Under the pieces are notes generated by a model that saw only the letters and a program-made list of their open reading frames with translations, made no database searches and had not been told where the DNA came from. This document shows, in pieces, positions 8,083 through 15,987 of a DNA stretch of 64,000 nucleotides. Position numbers and translations under genes: made by a program. Source of the DNA: Luteolibacter rhizosphaerae (lineage in GTDB: Bacteria > Verrucomicrobiota > Verrucomicrobiia > Verrucomicrobiales > Akkermansiaceae). Location of the stretch: positions 1 to 64,000 of the forward strand of contig NZ_JAPDDR010000011.1 in NCBI RefSeq assembly GCF_025950095.1. Reading direction: 5' to 3'. Position 1 is the stretch's first letter; each line of letters starts with the position of its first letter.

Positions 8083-8442
8083 ATGACGACTATCACCGAG
8101 GCCGAAGGATTTGTGGAACTGTCGATGTGGGAGGATGCTTGGGAGATCCTCGAATCCCTTCCTCATGCTCGAGGCAACGGGTTCAAAGCGCTTCGCCTCC
8201 GAGTGAAGTGCTGCGAGCACTTGGGCCGGTGGTCCCTGGGCTTCCACATCGCCGTAATGCTGGGGGAAGGGCCGGCACGAGACCGCCACCACGCTGCACG
8301 GTTCCTGCATCTTCTGGCCACGCGGAGGGCTGCGGACGACGATCTAGATGGTGCGGTTCTCGCCTTGGTGACCGCAGCGTCCATGTGCCCCGCCTACCGC
8401 CGGAGTCTGTTGGAGGACTCTGATCTATCCGAGTTCCTTTAA
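8083..8442 (+). CDS. TPR-like protein, tandem copy B
   Basis: A 119-residue helical protein. I chose the ATG at 8083 (MTTITEAEGFVELSMWEDAW) because it gives exactly the length of copy A at 7551-7910 and aligns with its start. It keeps the AWEILESLP helix, a KALRLRVKCCEHLGRWS segment matching copy A, and a final helix pair ending EDSDLSEFL. It likely acts as a scaffold or adaptor, but the partner is unknown. Confidence 0.7.
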   Translation: MTTITEAEGFVELSMWEDAWEILESLPHARGNGFKALRLRVKCCEHLGRWSLGFHIAVMLGEGPARDRHHAARFLHLLATRRAADDDLDGAVLALVTAASMCPAYRRSLLEDSDLSEFL

Positions 8443-8520
8443 AGGCCCCCGGCCCGCGGCTGCAGGGTAGCAGAGGGGTCAAGGGAGAGGATCGCGAAGT
8501 TGCCGAGAGAATTTAGATCA

Positions 8521-9075
8521 TCAGAGCTTCTCCAAACCAGGAAGCACCGCTTGATTTGGGTCAGCTTCTGGCTCCACTGGCTTTGGAGCCTCCGGCTTCT
8601 TAATGACCAACTTATCCAATAAAGGGTGTCCACTAAGATTCAGGAGGGAGCACTTGTCTTTGTCCACCTTTCCGCCATCGAACGTGTGGATTTCATCAAC
8701 TCCCAGGATCATTGCTGTCGCCACATGGATAGCATCGGGGACCGAGATTTTGAAAGCTGGCTCAGCCTTGTGGAGGTCCGCCCGCAGTCGACGGGCTTTC
8801 GTCATCACCTTAAGCTCAGCCCCATAAAGGCTGTGGTGAGATGCGTTGAACGACCGCTGAAATCGGTCCTCTAGATCCTTATCGTCAATGCAGGAGGTTA
8901 CCTCAAGCAACGTGATGGTGGACGTTACTATGATCGCATTCCGGCTCTCGGCGGCCTCAGCAAGCTCGATGATGTCTGGCAACCATTTGATGTTTGCCGC
9001 ATTTCGGTGAGAGTCTGGATATAGCCGTGTGATGTAGACACAAGAGTCCCAATAGTATTTGGGCTTACCAATCAT
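8521..9075 (-). CDS. PIN-domain ribonuclease-like protein
   Basis: A 184-residue protein with a PIN fold. The metal-binding acidic residues are visible in order: Asp in YYWDSCVYI near residue 10, Glu in TLLEVTSCID near residue 58, Asp in VPDAIHVATA and Asp in HTFDGGKVDKD. PIN proteins are Mg-dependent RNases and are the toxins of VapBC modules, but those are usually about 130-140 residues with a small DNA-binding antitoxin. Here the upstream partner (9065-9904) has 279 residues and no helix-turn-helix. The two overlap by 11 bases and are surely co-transcribed. The C-terminus is Pro- and Glu-rich (PEAPKPVEPEADP). A toxin or defence role is inferred only. Confidence 0.85.
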   Translation of the reverse strand: MIGKPKYYWDSCVYITRLYPDSHRNAANIKWLPDIIELAEAAESRNAIIVTSTITLLEVTSCIDDKDLEDRFQRSFNASHHSLYGAELKVMTKARRLRADLHKAEPAFKISVPDAIHVATAMILGVDEIHTFDGGKVDKDKCSLLNLSGHPLLDKLVIKKPEAPKPVEPEADPNQAVLPGLEKL

Positions 9076-9904
9076 CGTCGATATCGTGCGGGGAGGTTCC
9101 GTCGATGAAGCTTTCAGGGCTTCCGACCAAGGTGCTGAATTTGACTACGGATGAGGGGTGCAGTTCCTCGATCTCCGATAGCTCCATCATGTATGGGAAG
9201 TCGGATTTTTCCCGGTAATGCATAAAACCCGAAATGCGGACATACTTGTCCGCCAACTCCAGAATCTTCTTCCGAAAGAGGAGATTGAAGGTGCACCGAA
9301 TCTTCTTAGGTCCGATGGGGGGGTAGACATAGCACGAGTAGGGCCCTGACCCATGGACGTTCAGCGCCTCCAGTTGGCCGTCAAGGGTGCCATGTGATAC
9401 CAGTTCGCTGTTGATCAGCTTGGATACGTTAGATGAGAACTGCTGATCCAAGTCGAGCTGCGTATCTCCGTAGATCACGGACGACCGCGCGATGCCATTC
9501 GACGAAGATGGCGCTACTGCCTTAAGCGATACGAGCACTTGAGGGTCAACCTCATCTGAGACGCCAGCCTTATCCTTGATAGACCGAAGTTCACTCATCA
9601 AGCGTCGTGGTCTGTTTTCGACCTTGGGTGGCTTATAGGTCGGCAGGGCCTGATTCTTCGGGAGCTTCTTCTCGCGTCGCGGCAGTGCGACTGGCTCAAG
9701 CTCGATTGTTGCGGGACTCGAATGGCTGAGATTGACGACTCGGTAATAGACCTCTGGACGTCCACCTGGACTTTCCATCTGATCGAACTGATGGAGGATC
9801 TTCTTCCATTCCTCTAGTGCCTTCAGAAATTCACTCAGGCGCAGGTGCCCTTCCTCTTCGGGAAGACCCTCCAGCCGGATGAGAATGTTTCTGCGCGAGT
9901 CCAT
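9065..9904 (-). CDS. Conserved protein of unknown function paired with a PIN nuclease
   Basis: A 279-residue soluble protein whose end overlaps the start of the PIN gene by 11 bases. It begins NILIRLEGLPEEEGHLRLSE with a following helix (FLKALEEWKKILHQFDQ), has a region with VVNLSHSSPATIELEPVAL, a basic linker (RREKKLPKNQALPTYKPPK), a helical middle, and a beta-rich C-terminal half (SCYVYPPIGPKKIRCTF, YVRISGFMHY). I cannot assign it to a named family. The strict coupling to a PIN gene suggests an antitoxin, inhibitor or target-recognition subunit. It lacks an obvious DNA-binding motif, so it differs from VapB types. Confidence 0.7.
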   Translation of the reverse strand: MDSRRNILIRLEGLPEEEGHLRLSEFLKALEEWKKILHQFDQMESPGGRPEVYYRVVNLSHSSPATIELEPVALPRREKKLPKNQALPTYKPPKVENRPRRLMSELRSIKDKAGVSDEVDPQVLVSLKAVAPSSSNGIARSSVIYGDTQLDLDQQFSSNVSKLINSELVSHGTLDGQLEALNVHGSGPYSCYVYPPIGPKKIRCTFNLLFRKKILELADKYVRISGFMHYREKSDFPYMMELSEIEELHPSSVVKFSTLVGSPESFIDGTSPHDIDDDW

Positions 9905-10191
9905 GGGTTAAAGGACTATACGTCGGAACACTATGATCTCAATCGATCCGGCACGAGTCATTGGGAGGTGGCACCAGCCTAGCGTGACTGTCAAGCCACC
10001 CAAAATCGGTCAACACTTCCTCTGCATCTCCCGCGCCACCCTTCAAGAAAACCAGTTGCGCGACGGGCATCCGGCATTACAGGTGCGGCGGTCGCCAAAC
10101 CGAACCGGCGATACTCCTCCCCTCCACACTTAGACCCCGCCCGGCACGCCGGTCCCGGGGTCATTTCTTTTCCATCTACCCGCGCCACCCC
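9905..10191. other. Short non-coding stretch with two copies of a repeat
   Basis: No gene is seen. It carries two of three copies of a roughly 29-base repeat, listed separately. Confidence 0.4.
10019..10047. repeat. Short dispersed repeat, copy a
   Basis: The core CATCTCCCGCGCCACCCTTC is shared with copies at 10167-10195 and 10675-10704. On the opposite strand it reads GGGTGGCGCGGGAGATG. The right-hand part resembles the 3' end of a tRNA acceptor (CTCCCGCCACC), as in the fragment at 54569-54622. Confidence 0.5.
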
Positions 10192-10195
10192 TCAG
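10167..10195. repeat. Short dispersed repeat, copy b
   Basis: The core CCATCTACCCGCGCCACCCC differs from copy a by a few bases. It runs into the stop codon of the gene at 10192-10464. Confidence 0.5.
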
Positions 10196-10464
10196 AACCG
10201 CGAGCACCACAGCGCCCCGTGTGCCAGATGGAAGGCGTTAAGTGGCTTGGGCACTTCGATGCGGACCTCGACCGGCCTGACCTCCTTGTCCTCCCCGTTC
10301 CAGTCCCACTCGTGGCGCATGAAGTTCACCAGCATGTCGCGGGCGATCCGCTCGGAATCGTTGGGCGGCGTCTGGCCGTTGTACGCTGAAGGGTGAAGCT
10401 CGACCACCATATCGAGCGCGAAGTCATCGCGGATTCCGATTTTCAAGTAGTGTCTGGGGTTCAT
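10192..10464 (-). CDS. Hypothetical protein
   Basis: A 90-residue protein that starts MNPRHYLKIGIRDDFALDMV. Composition is protein-like with alternating hydrophobic strands (VRPVEVRIEVPKP) and a helical middle (DSERIARDMLVNFMRHEW). I do not recognise the family. It stands alone between dispersed repeats a/b and c. Confidence 0.55.
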   Translation of the reverse strand: MNPRHYLKIGIRDDFALDMVVELHPSAYNGQTPPNDSERIARDMLVNFMRHEWDWNGEDKEVRPVEVRIEVPKPLNAFHLAHGALWCSRF

Positions 10465-10674
10465 GGGAGTGAACGCCCGGATCGCTACGACCGAAAAAAT
10501 GCGCCGTCAAGAGGGGCATGGTAAGGGTATTACTTAGGGCTCCTCAATTGACCGCCGGGCGCTCACCTTCATAGCCTTTCTTCAATTCATTCTCTGGGGA
10601 GAGAAGAATTACTGGACCAGCAGTCCAGGAACGGCGGCCCGCCTGAGAAACGGGTCGCCGTTCGAGTTCCAAGG

Positions 10675-10704
10675 CTTTTCCATCTCCCTCGCCACCCCTT
10701 CGAG
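10675..10704. repeat. Short dispersed repeat, copy c
   Basis: The core CCATCTCCCTCGCCACCCCT. On the minus strand it is followed by a 24-codon open frame (10609-10683, start MEKPWNSNGDPFLRR) with a GAGGGAG stretch just upstream; whether this is translated is unclear. Copies a and b do not conserve that frame. Confidence 0.45.
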
Positions 10705-10746
10705 GATGCGGCCCTGAGCTTCGATCGCCTCGGTCTGCATCTCTAC

Positions 10747-11199
10747 TCAGGGTCCAAACGTCCCGGGTCCCTTGGTCGCATCTGTCTGCGGAAACGGGCC
10801 GCGAGAAATCGAGATCCCTCCGGGATCATTTCCGCGAGTACCGTGGAAGAAGTTGGGATCCCGAATGGTGTCGGCCTCGGCGAGCAGAGTGAACGCCACC
10901 AATCCGACGCAATGGACCGAGGCGAGAATCGCGAAAAAATAGATCAACTTCCGCTCATGGTTCAGATGCATGAACACCAATGCCACGAGTGACGATTTGA
11001 AGGTGGCGATCAGCAGCCCAAGCACCAAGTCCGCGGTGTCGAATCCGTGGCGACCGAAATCTAGTGCAGGAATGGTGGCAACAGCGACCGTGGCCAGCGT
11101 CCCACAGAAGAGAACAAGGCCGATGAGTAGATACAGTCGCATCGATCGGCGGATAGCGGAAGGGTCGAAGGAAGTATCGGCGTCCATTAGATTAGGCAT
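10747..11199 (-). CDS. Cytochrome c oxidase subunit IV-like membrane protein
   Basis: A 150-residue protein with three predicted membrane helices: LYLLIGLVLFCGTLATVAVA, then ADLVLGLLIATFKSSLVALV, then IYFFAILASVHCVGLVAF. The pattern of a second helix ending in K-SLV-FMHL followed by E-K-I is typical of prokaryotic COX4/CtaF subunits of caa3-type oxidases. The C-terminal 45 residues are hydrophilic and Gly/Pro-rich, longer than usual. No catalytic oxidase subunits I to III are nearby, so this is an orphan subunit or a relocated copy. Confidence 0.75.
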   Translation of the reverse strand: MPNLMDADTSFDPSAIRRSMRLYLLIGLVLFCGTLATVAVATIPALDFGRHGFDTADLVLGLLIATFKSSLVALVFMHLNHERKLIYFFAILASVHCVGLVAFTLLAEADTIRDPNFFHGTRGNDPGGISISRGPFPQTDATKGPGTFGP

Positions 11200-11672
11200 A
11201 TCACTTCGCAGATCCCGTTCCCGGCTCTGGCGCCCCTCCCTGCATTCCCCGGCGATGCCAGCGATTGCATTAACGTAAACGAGGATGCAGAGGGCACTCG
11301 CTAACCCGAGATCCTACACTCCATGGAGCCACGGAAGACCGCCGCGGATTTCTACACGCGGCGGCCTTCCAAGATGAGGGAGTGGCACCTCGCCGCACCA
11401 GCGTTCTCGCGTTGCGGTTTACTGAGCGGCGCTGACCGAGGTAGCGCCTCCGACTGTCCATGCAACACCTGGCGAATAGGCGATTTGCTTATGTACATAA
11501 CGAAGGGGGCATTTTAAAAATATTAGCCGAAGTCGCGGGCTCGAATCGCAAAAAACCTCCTGCCGTTGCAGAATGCGGGCATCATTATTTAACCAATCCG
11601 TAAGACTTGAGCTCGGGACCGCAGAAGCGTGATCGATATACCTTAGGTACAATTCGCGCGGGCGTAGTCATC
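11200..11672. other. Intergenic region between the COX4-like gene and ku
   Basis: No gene is convincing in about 470 bases. An A/T-rich patch near 11510-11530 and the last 60 bases before ku probably hold promoters for one or both divergent genes. No LexA-type palindrome was seen here. Confidence 0.4.
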
Positions 11673-12557
11673 ATGGCACGATCAATCTGGAAAGGGGCAA
11701 TCGCTTTCGGCCTGGTCAATATCCCCGTTGGCCTTACCAGTGCCGAAGAGGGATCGGAGGGTGTGAGTCTGAATCTGGTGGACAAGCGAAACAACGCGCG
11801 GATCCGCTACGAGAAGGTAAACGCGGAGACAGGTGAGCCGGTGCCATCTGACCAGATTGTGAAGGGCGTTGAGGTGGAAGAGGGGCACTTCATCCTTTTC
11901 GATGACAAGGAATTGGAGGGCATCCAGCCGAAGCTCACCAAGACGATCGAGATCGAGCAGTTCGTGAAGCTGAAGGAGATCGAGCCGCTGCTGTTCGAGA
12001 AACCCTATTATCTGGAGCCAGAGAAGCGTGGGAAGAAGGCCTACGCGCTCCTACGCCAGACCCTCTTGGAGACGGGGATGGCGGGAATCGCTCGGGTTGT
12101 GGTTCGGACCAAGCAATACCTCACTGCAATGTTCGTCCGCGGCGACGCTATCGTGCTCGAGATGATGCGCTTTCCCCAAGAGATCAGGCCGGCGGACAAG
12201 CTCGATCTCCCGGAATCCACGGAGACGGAGTATCAACCGAGCAAGAAGGAGTTGGATCTCGCCAAACATCTGGTGGCGAACATGACCGAGGATTGGAACC
12301 CGGCTGAACACCACGACGAGTATCAAGCCGAGCTGCAGCGCTACATCGATGAGAAGATCGCGACCGGCGGAGTTGCCCGTGTTAAGGGTGGGGAACGCGA
12401 TCGCGAAGGCCCGGTTGCCACCAACACTATCGACCTTGCCACCTACCTCGAGCAGAGCATCAAGGGGAGCAGATCCGTGGCTAACGGTCCGCCCAAGCCT
12501 GCGGCGAAGAAGGCCGCGAAGAAAGCGGCCAAGAAGATGGCGAAGAAATCGGCGTAG
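11673..12557 (+). CDS. ku: Ku protein, non-homologous end joining
   Basis: A 294-residue homodimeric DNA-end-binding protein. I chose the ATG at 11673 (MARSIWKGAIAFGLVNIPVG), which is the classic bacterial Ku start. The central Ku70/80-like barrel spans about residues 10-230, with LYSA-type core elements such as GVEVEEGHFILFDDKELEGI and KPYYLEPEKRGKKAYALLRQ. The C-terminal tail, from about residue 270, is Lys/Ala-rich (KPAAKKAAKKAAKKMAKKSA), a feature known to help DNA binding and LigD recruitment. LigD is encoded 7 kb away on the other strand, so a complete two-component NHEJ system is present. Confidence 0.95.
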   Translation: MARSIWKGAIAFGLVNIPVGLTSAEEGSEGVSLNLVDKRNNARIRYEKVNAETGEPVPSDQIVKGVEVEEGHFILFDDKELEGIQPKLTKTIEIEQFVKLKEIEPLLFEKPYYLEPEKRGKKAYALLRQTLLETGMAGIARVVVRTKQYLTAMFVRGDAIVLEMMRFPQEIRPADKLDLPESTETEYQPSKKELDLAKHLVANMTEDWNPAEHHDEYQAELQRYIDEKIATGGVARVKGGERDREGPVATNTIDLATYLEQSIKGSRSVANGPPKPAAKKAAKKAAKKMAKKSA

Positions 12558-12559
12558 CC

Positions 12560-12730
12560 ATAAGGGACCACGACTACGAAAGAGCGGACGAGGATGACCG
12601 GCTGCACTTCATCCAGTGCTCGGTCTGCGGCAAATGGATCGACGTTCGCGATCTCGCAGAGGTGATGGAGCATTATGAGCATGAGCCACCCCTGAGTGTT
12701 CAGGACCCTGTTGGTTCGATAGAACGGTGA
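12560..12730 (+). CDS. Possible 56-residue zinc-ribbon-like ORF without a standard start codon
   Basis: Right after ku, a frame reads RDHDYERADEDDRLHFIQCS and VCGKWIDVRDLAEVMEHYEH and ends at TGA 12728-12730. The CxxCGKW and the following H-Y-H suggest a small metal-binding finger. The composition is very protein-like. However, the frame has no ATG, GTG or TTG upstream before it runs into the Lys/Ala tail of ku; the coordinates start at an ATA. It may be translated by coupling to ku, may use a rare start, or may be the remnant of a gene whose start was lost. Confidence 0.4.
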   Translation: MRDHDYERADEDDRLHFIQCSVCGKWIDVRDLAEVMEHYEHEPPLSVQDPVGSIER

Positions 12731-12765
12731 AAGGCCTGAGTAACACGCGCTGCGAGCGACAGGAA

Positions 12766-15700
12766 TCAGTGGAAGTCGTGGCTGGTTGAGGCGCTCAAGC
12801 TTTCCCGACCCTGTAGCGTCCGAACTGCGGTGACATAGAGTGTCGCTTGATCCCCTTCCCCTTGCTGCACCCGTCCTTCCGCGAGGATGAATGACTCCGC
12901 CACGATCACCATCCGATAGGCTCGGAAGGTCTTCACGTTGACAAATAGGTTCGCGATGCCCGTTTCGTCCTCGAGCGAGATGAAGCAGTGGCCGTGTGCT
13001 GTGCCCGGGCGCTGGCGGCAGATGGCCATGCCGGCGATGCGCACGGGGAACCCATGGGGAAGGCGGCGGAGATCGCACGCTCGCACGACATCCTCGCCGG
13101 CGTGTGCCTTCCGCCAGAGCTTCATGGGGTGGGGCCCGGTGGAAGCTCCTTGGGTTACGAAGTCGGCCGCCAAGAGTTCCGCGGTTTCCATCCGGGCCAG
13201 CATCGTCTCCCCTGGTTCGTCCGGAATGAGGTCGTGGTGAAGCTTGAGCTCGGATTGCCAGAGTGCATTGCGGCGGTGCTCGACCTCGGGGAGATCGTTC
13301 AAGGACCCGGCTTTAGCCAGCAGGCGCCGCTCCTTATCGTTAGGCCTACATCGCGCGAGGAAGTCGGAGAGCGAGGCGAAGACGTCTCCAGCACGCTCTG
13401 CGGCGATCCTCTCGAGGGTGTCCTTGGTCATGCCCTTGATCCGATGAAGCCCCAGGCGGATCTCCCTATCACTCACCACCTCCGTCGCGATACCACTCTC
13501 CACCACCGATACGGGCCGGATCTGTAGCCCTCGCCGTTTGGCGTCCTGGATAAGGGTGTGGACCGAATAGAACCCCATTGGCTGATTGTTGATGAGCCCC
13601 GTGTAGAACTCCGCGGGGTGATGCACCTTCAGCCAGCAGCTCGAGTAGGCGATCAGGCCAAAGGAAATCGCATGGCTTTCCGGGAAGCCGTAGAGCGCGA
13701 AGGCTCCGATGCTCTGGACGATCTTCTCCTGGGCGGCCGGATCGAGGCCGCGCTCGGCCATCCCGCTCCGCAGCTTTGCCACCACGCGCTGCATCTTCTC
13801 CTGCGAGCGCTTCGAGCCCATCGCCCGGCGAAGCTCGTCGGCCTCAGCACCGGTGAAGCCCGCCACCTCCATCGCGATCCGGAGAATCTGCTCCTGGAAT
13901 AGAATGACCCCGAGCGTGCGCTTGAGGATCGGCTCGCAGAGCGGGTGGATGTGATCGATGGCCTCCTTTCCGTTGCGGCGGTTCAGGTAGGGGTGGCGCA
14001 TCTCGCCGACGATGGGGCCGGGCCGGATGATCGCGACCTCGACGGCGACATCGTAGAAGCAGCGCGGCCGCAGAATGGGTAAGGTCGCCATCTGGGCCCG
14101 GCTCTCGATCTGGAAGGTCCCCACGGTATCAGCGCAGCACATGAGGTCGTAGACCGCGGCGTCATCGTGCGGGATCTTCGCGAGATCGACCGGTCGTCCT
14201 CGCCGGCTGCAGATGGCGATGGCGTCCTCCATGGCCGCCAGCATGCCCAACCCGAGGAGATCGATCTTCACGATACCGAGGTCCTCGCAGTCGTCCTTGT
14301 CCCACTGTACGACGTGGCGGCCCGGCATGGTTGCCGGCTCCATTGGCACGACGCTATCGAGGCCGCGATCGCACACGATGATTCCTCCGGAGTGCTGGCC
14401 CAAGTGCCGCGGCTTGCCGAGGACCATGTTAAAGAGCATCGACAGCGCCGGGAGCCGTGGATGCGAGGGCGGCAGCAAGCGGCCCATCGCCTCCTCGAAA
14501 TCGAACTCCCGGTCCGCGTGCTCGTCGTCCACCTGACCGTCGGCGCGGTAGCCGCTGCTCTGCTGGGAGAAGCGGTCTGCAATCGAAGGGGGGAAGCCAA
14601 GCACCTTGCTCATTTCCCGGAAAGCGCTCTTCGGGCGGTAGGTAATGACGTTGGCGGTCATGGCAGCGCCGTGGCGACCATACTTCCGGAAGACGTGCTG
14701 GATCACGTCCTCGCGGCGATCCCCGGACGGGAAGTCGATGTCGATATCCGGCCATGCCTGCCGGTTCTCGGAGAGGAAGCGCTCGAAGAGCAAGCCGCTG
14801 GCGATCGGATCGAAGGCAGTGATGCCGAGGCAGAAGCAAACCGCACTATTGGCGGCGGATCCCCGGCCTTGGCAAAGGATACCCTTGCCCCGCGCATACT
14901 CGACGATCTCGCGCACGATCAGGAAGTAACCGGAGAAGCCGAGCCGCTGAATCATCGCAATCTCGTGCTCGAGCTGGTCCTTCACCTTCCGCGGTATGCG
15001 CCCCGCGTAGCGCCGGAAGGCTCCCTCGTAAGTGAAGCGGCGAAGCATGGTCCCCTGCTCCGCCTGGGAGAGCGGAAAGCCACGGCCGTCCGGGAAGTCA
15101 GGGAAGCGATAGCCGAGGTTCTCGAGTGTAAAATCGATGCGATCGAGGAGACGCCGGCCGTTGTCGATCGCCGCGGGTAGGTCCCGGAACAATTCCACCA
15201 TGGTTCCCGGCCTCCGGATGTGCCGGTCGGCATTCGGCTCAAGGAGCAAGCCGGCGCCGTCGAGTGAGGTATGATTTCGCAGGCAGGTGAACGCATCGGC
15301 CAGCAGGCGATCGCGGCGCGTCGCGAAGAGCGGCGAATTGGTGGCCAGCAGTGGAAGCCTGAGATGCCCGGCGAGCTGGATCAGGTGCCGGTTGAGGCGG
15401 GCATCGTCGCGCAGCCCGTGGCGCTGGATCTCGACGAAGACGTTCCGGGCACCGTAGATGGCCACCAGCCTCTCCGCCGCCGCGAGCGCGGCCTTGGTGT
15501 CGTCTTGGAGGAGCGGGCGAACTACGGGCCCGTCCCGGCCGCCGGTGAGTGCGATCAAATCGCCGGAGGCCGCCCCGAACTCGATGGCGGACTCCCCGAA
15601 GTGGATCCGGGTAAGCTGCCGGCTGAGGCTCTGATAGCCCTTTCGGCTGGCGCAAAGGACCGGGAACGCCCCCCCGCCCGCTTCGTCAGCCTCCAGAGAG

Positions 15701-15909
15701 GCCCCGACCAGCGCACGGATCCCGCATTCCTTCGCCGCGGCGTGGGCTCGCGCCGATCCGTAGAAGCCCGCGTGATCCGGGATAGCGATCGCCGGGTAGC
15801 CGAGCTCCGCCGCTTTCATGACCATTTCCTCCGGCTGGCTGGCGCCATGTAGGAAGGAGAAGGCGGACAGAGCGTGAAACTCGCAAAAAAAGGGACCGGA
15901 ATCGAGCAC
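12766..15909 (-). CDS. dnaE2: Error-prone DNA polymerase DnaE2 (ImuC)
   Basis: A 1047-residue C-family polymerase, the catalytic subunit of the mutasome for translesion synthesis. The N-terminal PHP domain starts FHALSAFSFLHGAS and PDHAGFYGSARAH, with some metal ligands lost, as is usual in DnaE2. The polymerase catalytic acids are seen in WPDIDIDFPSGDRRED and in EDLGIVKIDLLGLGML. Helix-hairpin-helix and OB-fold regions follow, and it ends without the tau-binding tail of replicative DnaE. DnaE2 usually needs ImuA and ImuB; neither gene is in this window. A perfect verrucomicrobial LexA box lies 31 bases upstream of the start, so SOS control is very likely. Confidence 0.95.
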   Translation of the reverse strand: MLDSGPFFCEFHALSAFSFLHGASQPEEMVMKAAELGYPAIAIPDHAGFYGSARAHAAAKECGIRALVGASLEADEAGGGAFPVLCASRKGYQSLSRQLTRIHFGESAIEFGAASGDLIALTGGRDGPVVRPLLQDDTKAALAAAERLVAIYGARNVFVEIQRHGLRDDARLNRHLIQLAGHLRLPLLATNSPLFATRRDRLLADAFTCLRNHTSLDGAGLLLEPNADRHIRRPGTMVELFRDLPAAIDNGRRLLDRIDFTLENLGYRFPDFPDGRGFPLSQAEQGTMLRRFTYEGAFRRYAGRIPRKVKDQLEHEIAMIQRLGFSGYFLIVREIVEYARGKGILCQGRGSAANSAVCFCLGITAFDPIASGLLFERFLSENRQAWPDIDIDFPSGDRREDVIQHVFRKYGRHGAAMTANVITYRPKSAFREMSKVLGFPPSIADRFSQQSSGYRADGQVDDEHADREFDFEEAMGRLLPPSHPRLPALSMLFNMVLGKPRHLGQHSGGIIVCDRGLDSVVPMEPATMPGRHVVQWDKDDCEDLGIVKIDLLGLGMLAAMEDAIAICSRRGRPVDLAKIPHDDAAVYDLMCCADTVGTFQIESRAQMATLPILRPRCFYDVAVEVAIIRPGPIVGEMRHPYLNRRNGKEAIDHIHPLCEPILKRTLGVILFQEQILRIAMEVAGFTGAEADELRRAMGSKRSQEKMQRVVAKLRSGMAERGLDPAAQEKIVQSIGAFALYGFPESHAISFGLIAYSSCWLKVHHPAEFYTGLINNQPMGFYSVHTLIQDAKRRGLQIRPVSVVESGIATEVVSDREIRLGLHRIKGMTKDTLERIAAERAGDVFASLSDFLARCRPNDKERRLLAKAGSLNDLPEVEHRRNALWQSELKLHHDLIPDEPGETMLARMETAELLAADFVTQGASTGPHPMKLWRKAHAGEDVVRACDLRRLPHGFPVRIAGMAICRQRPGTAHGHCFISLEDETGIANLFVNVKTFRAYRMVIVAESFILAEGRVQQGEGDQATLYVTAVRTLQGRESLSASTSHDFH

Positions 15910-15939
15910 GGCGGAGCACCGTGCGCGGAAATTCTAAAA

Positions 15940-15953
15940 TGTTCAAGTGAACA
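15940..15953. promoter_or_regulatory. LexA box upstream of dnaE2
   Basis: The sequence TGTTCAAGTGAACA is an exact match to TGTTC-N4-GAACA, the LexA motif reported for Verrucomicrobia. It sits 31-44 bases before the dnaE2 start codon, in promoter position. It also lies 35 bases past the stop of the DUF883-like gene, which is transcribed toward it. Confidence 0.85.
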
Positions 15954-15987
15954 CTGCTTCCGCGGAGTCGGATCACTCCTACTTTTT

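Noticed and set aside
10019-10704. CRISPR array at the short repeats near 10 kb
   Set aside because: Only three copies at irregular spacing (about 150 and 510 bases), imperfect identity and no cas genes.
14167-15180. 337-codon plus-strand open frame opposite dnaE2
   Set aside because: It lies fully inside the dnaE2 coding region and is a shadow of its high-GC third-position bias.
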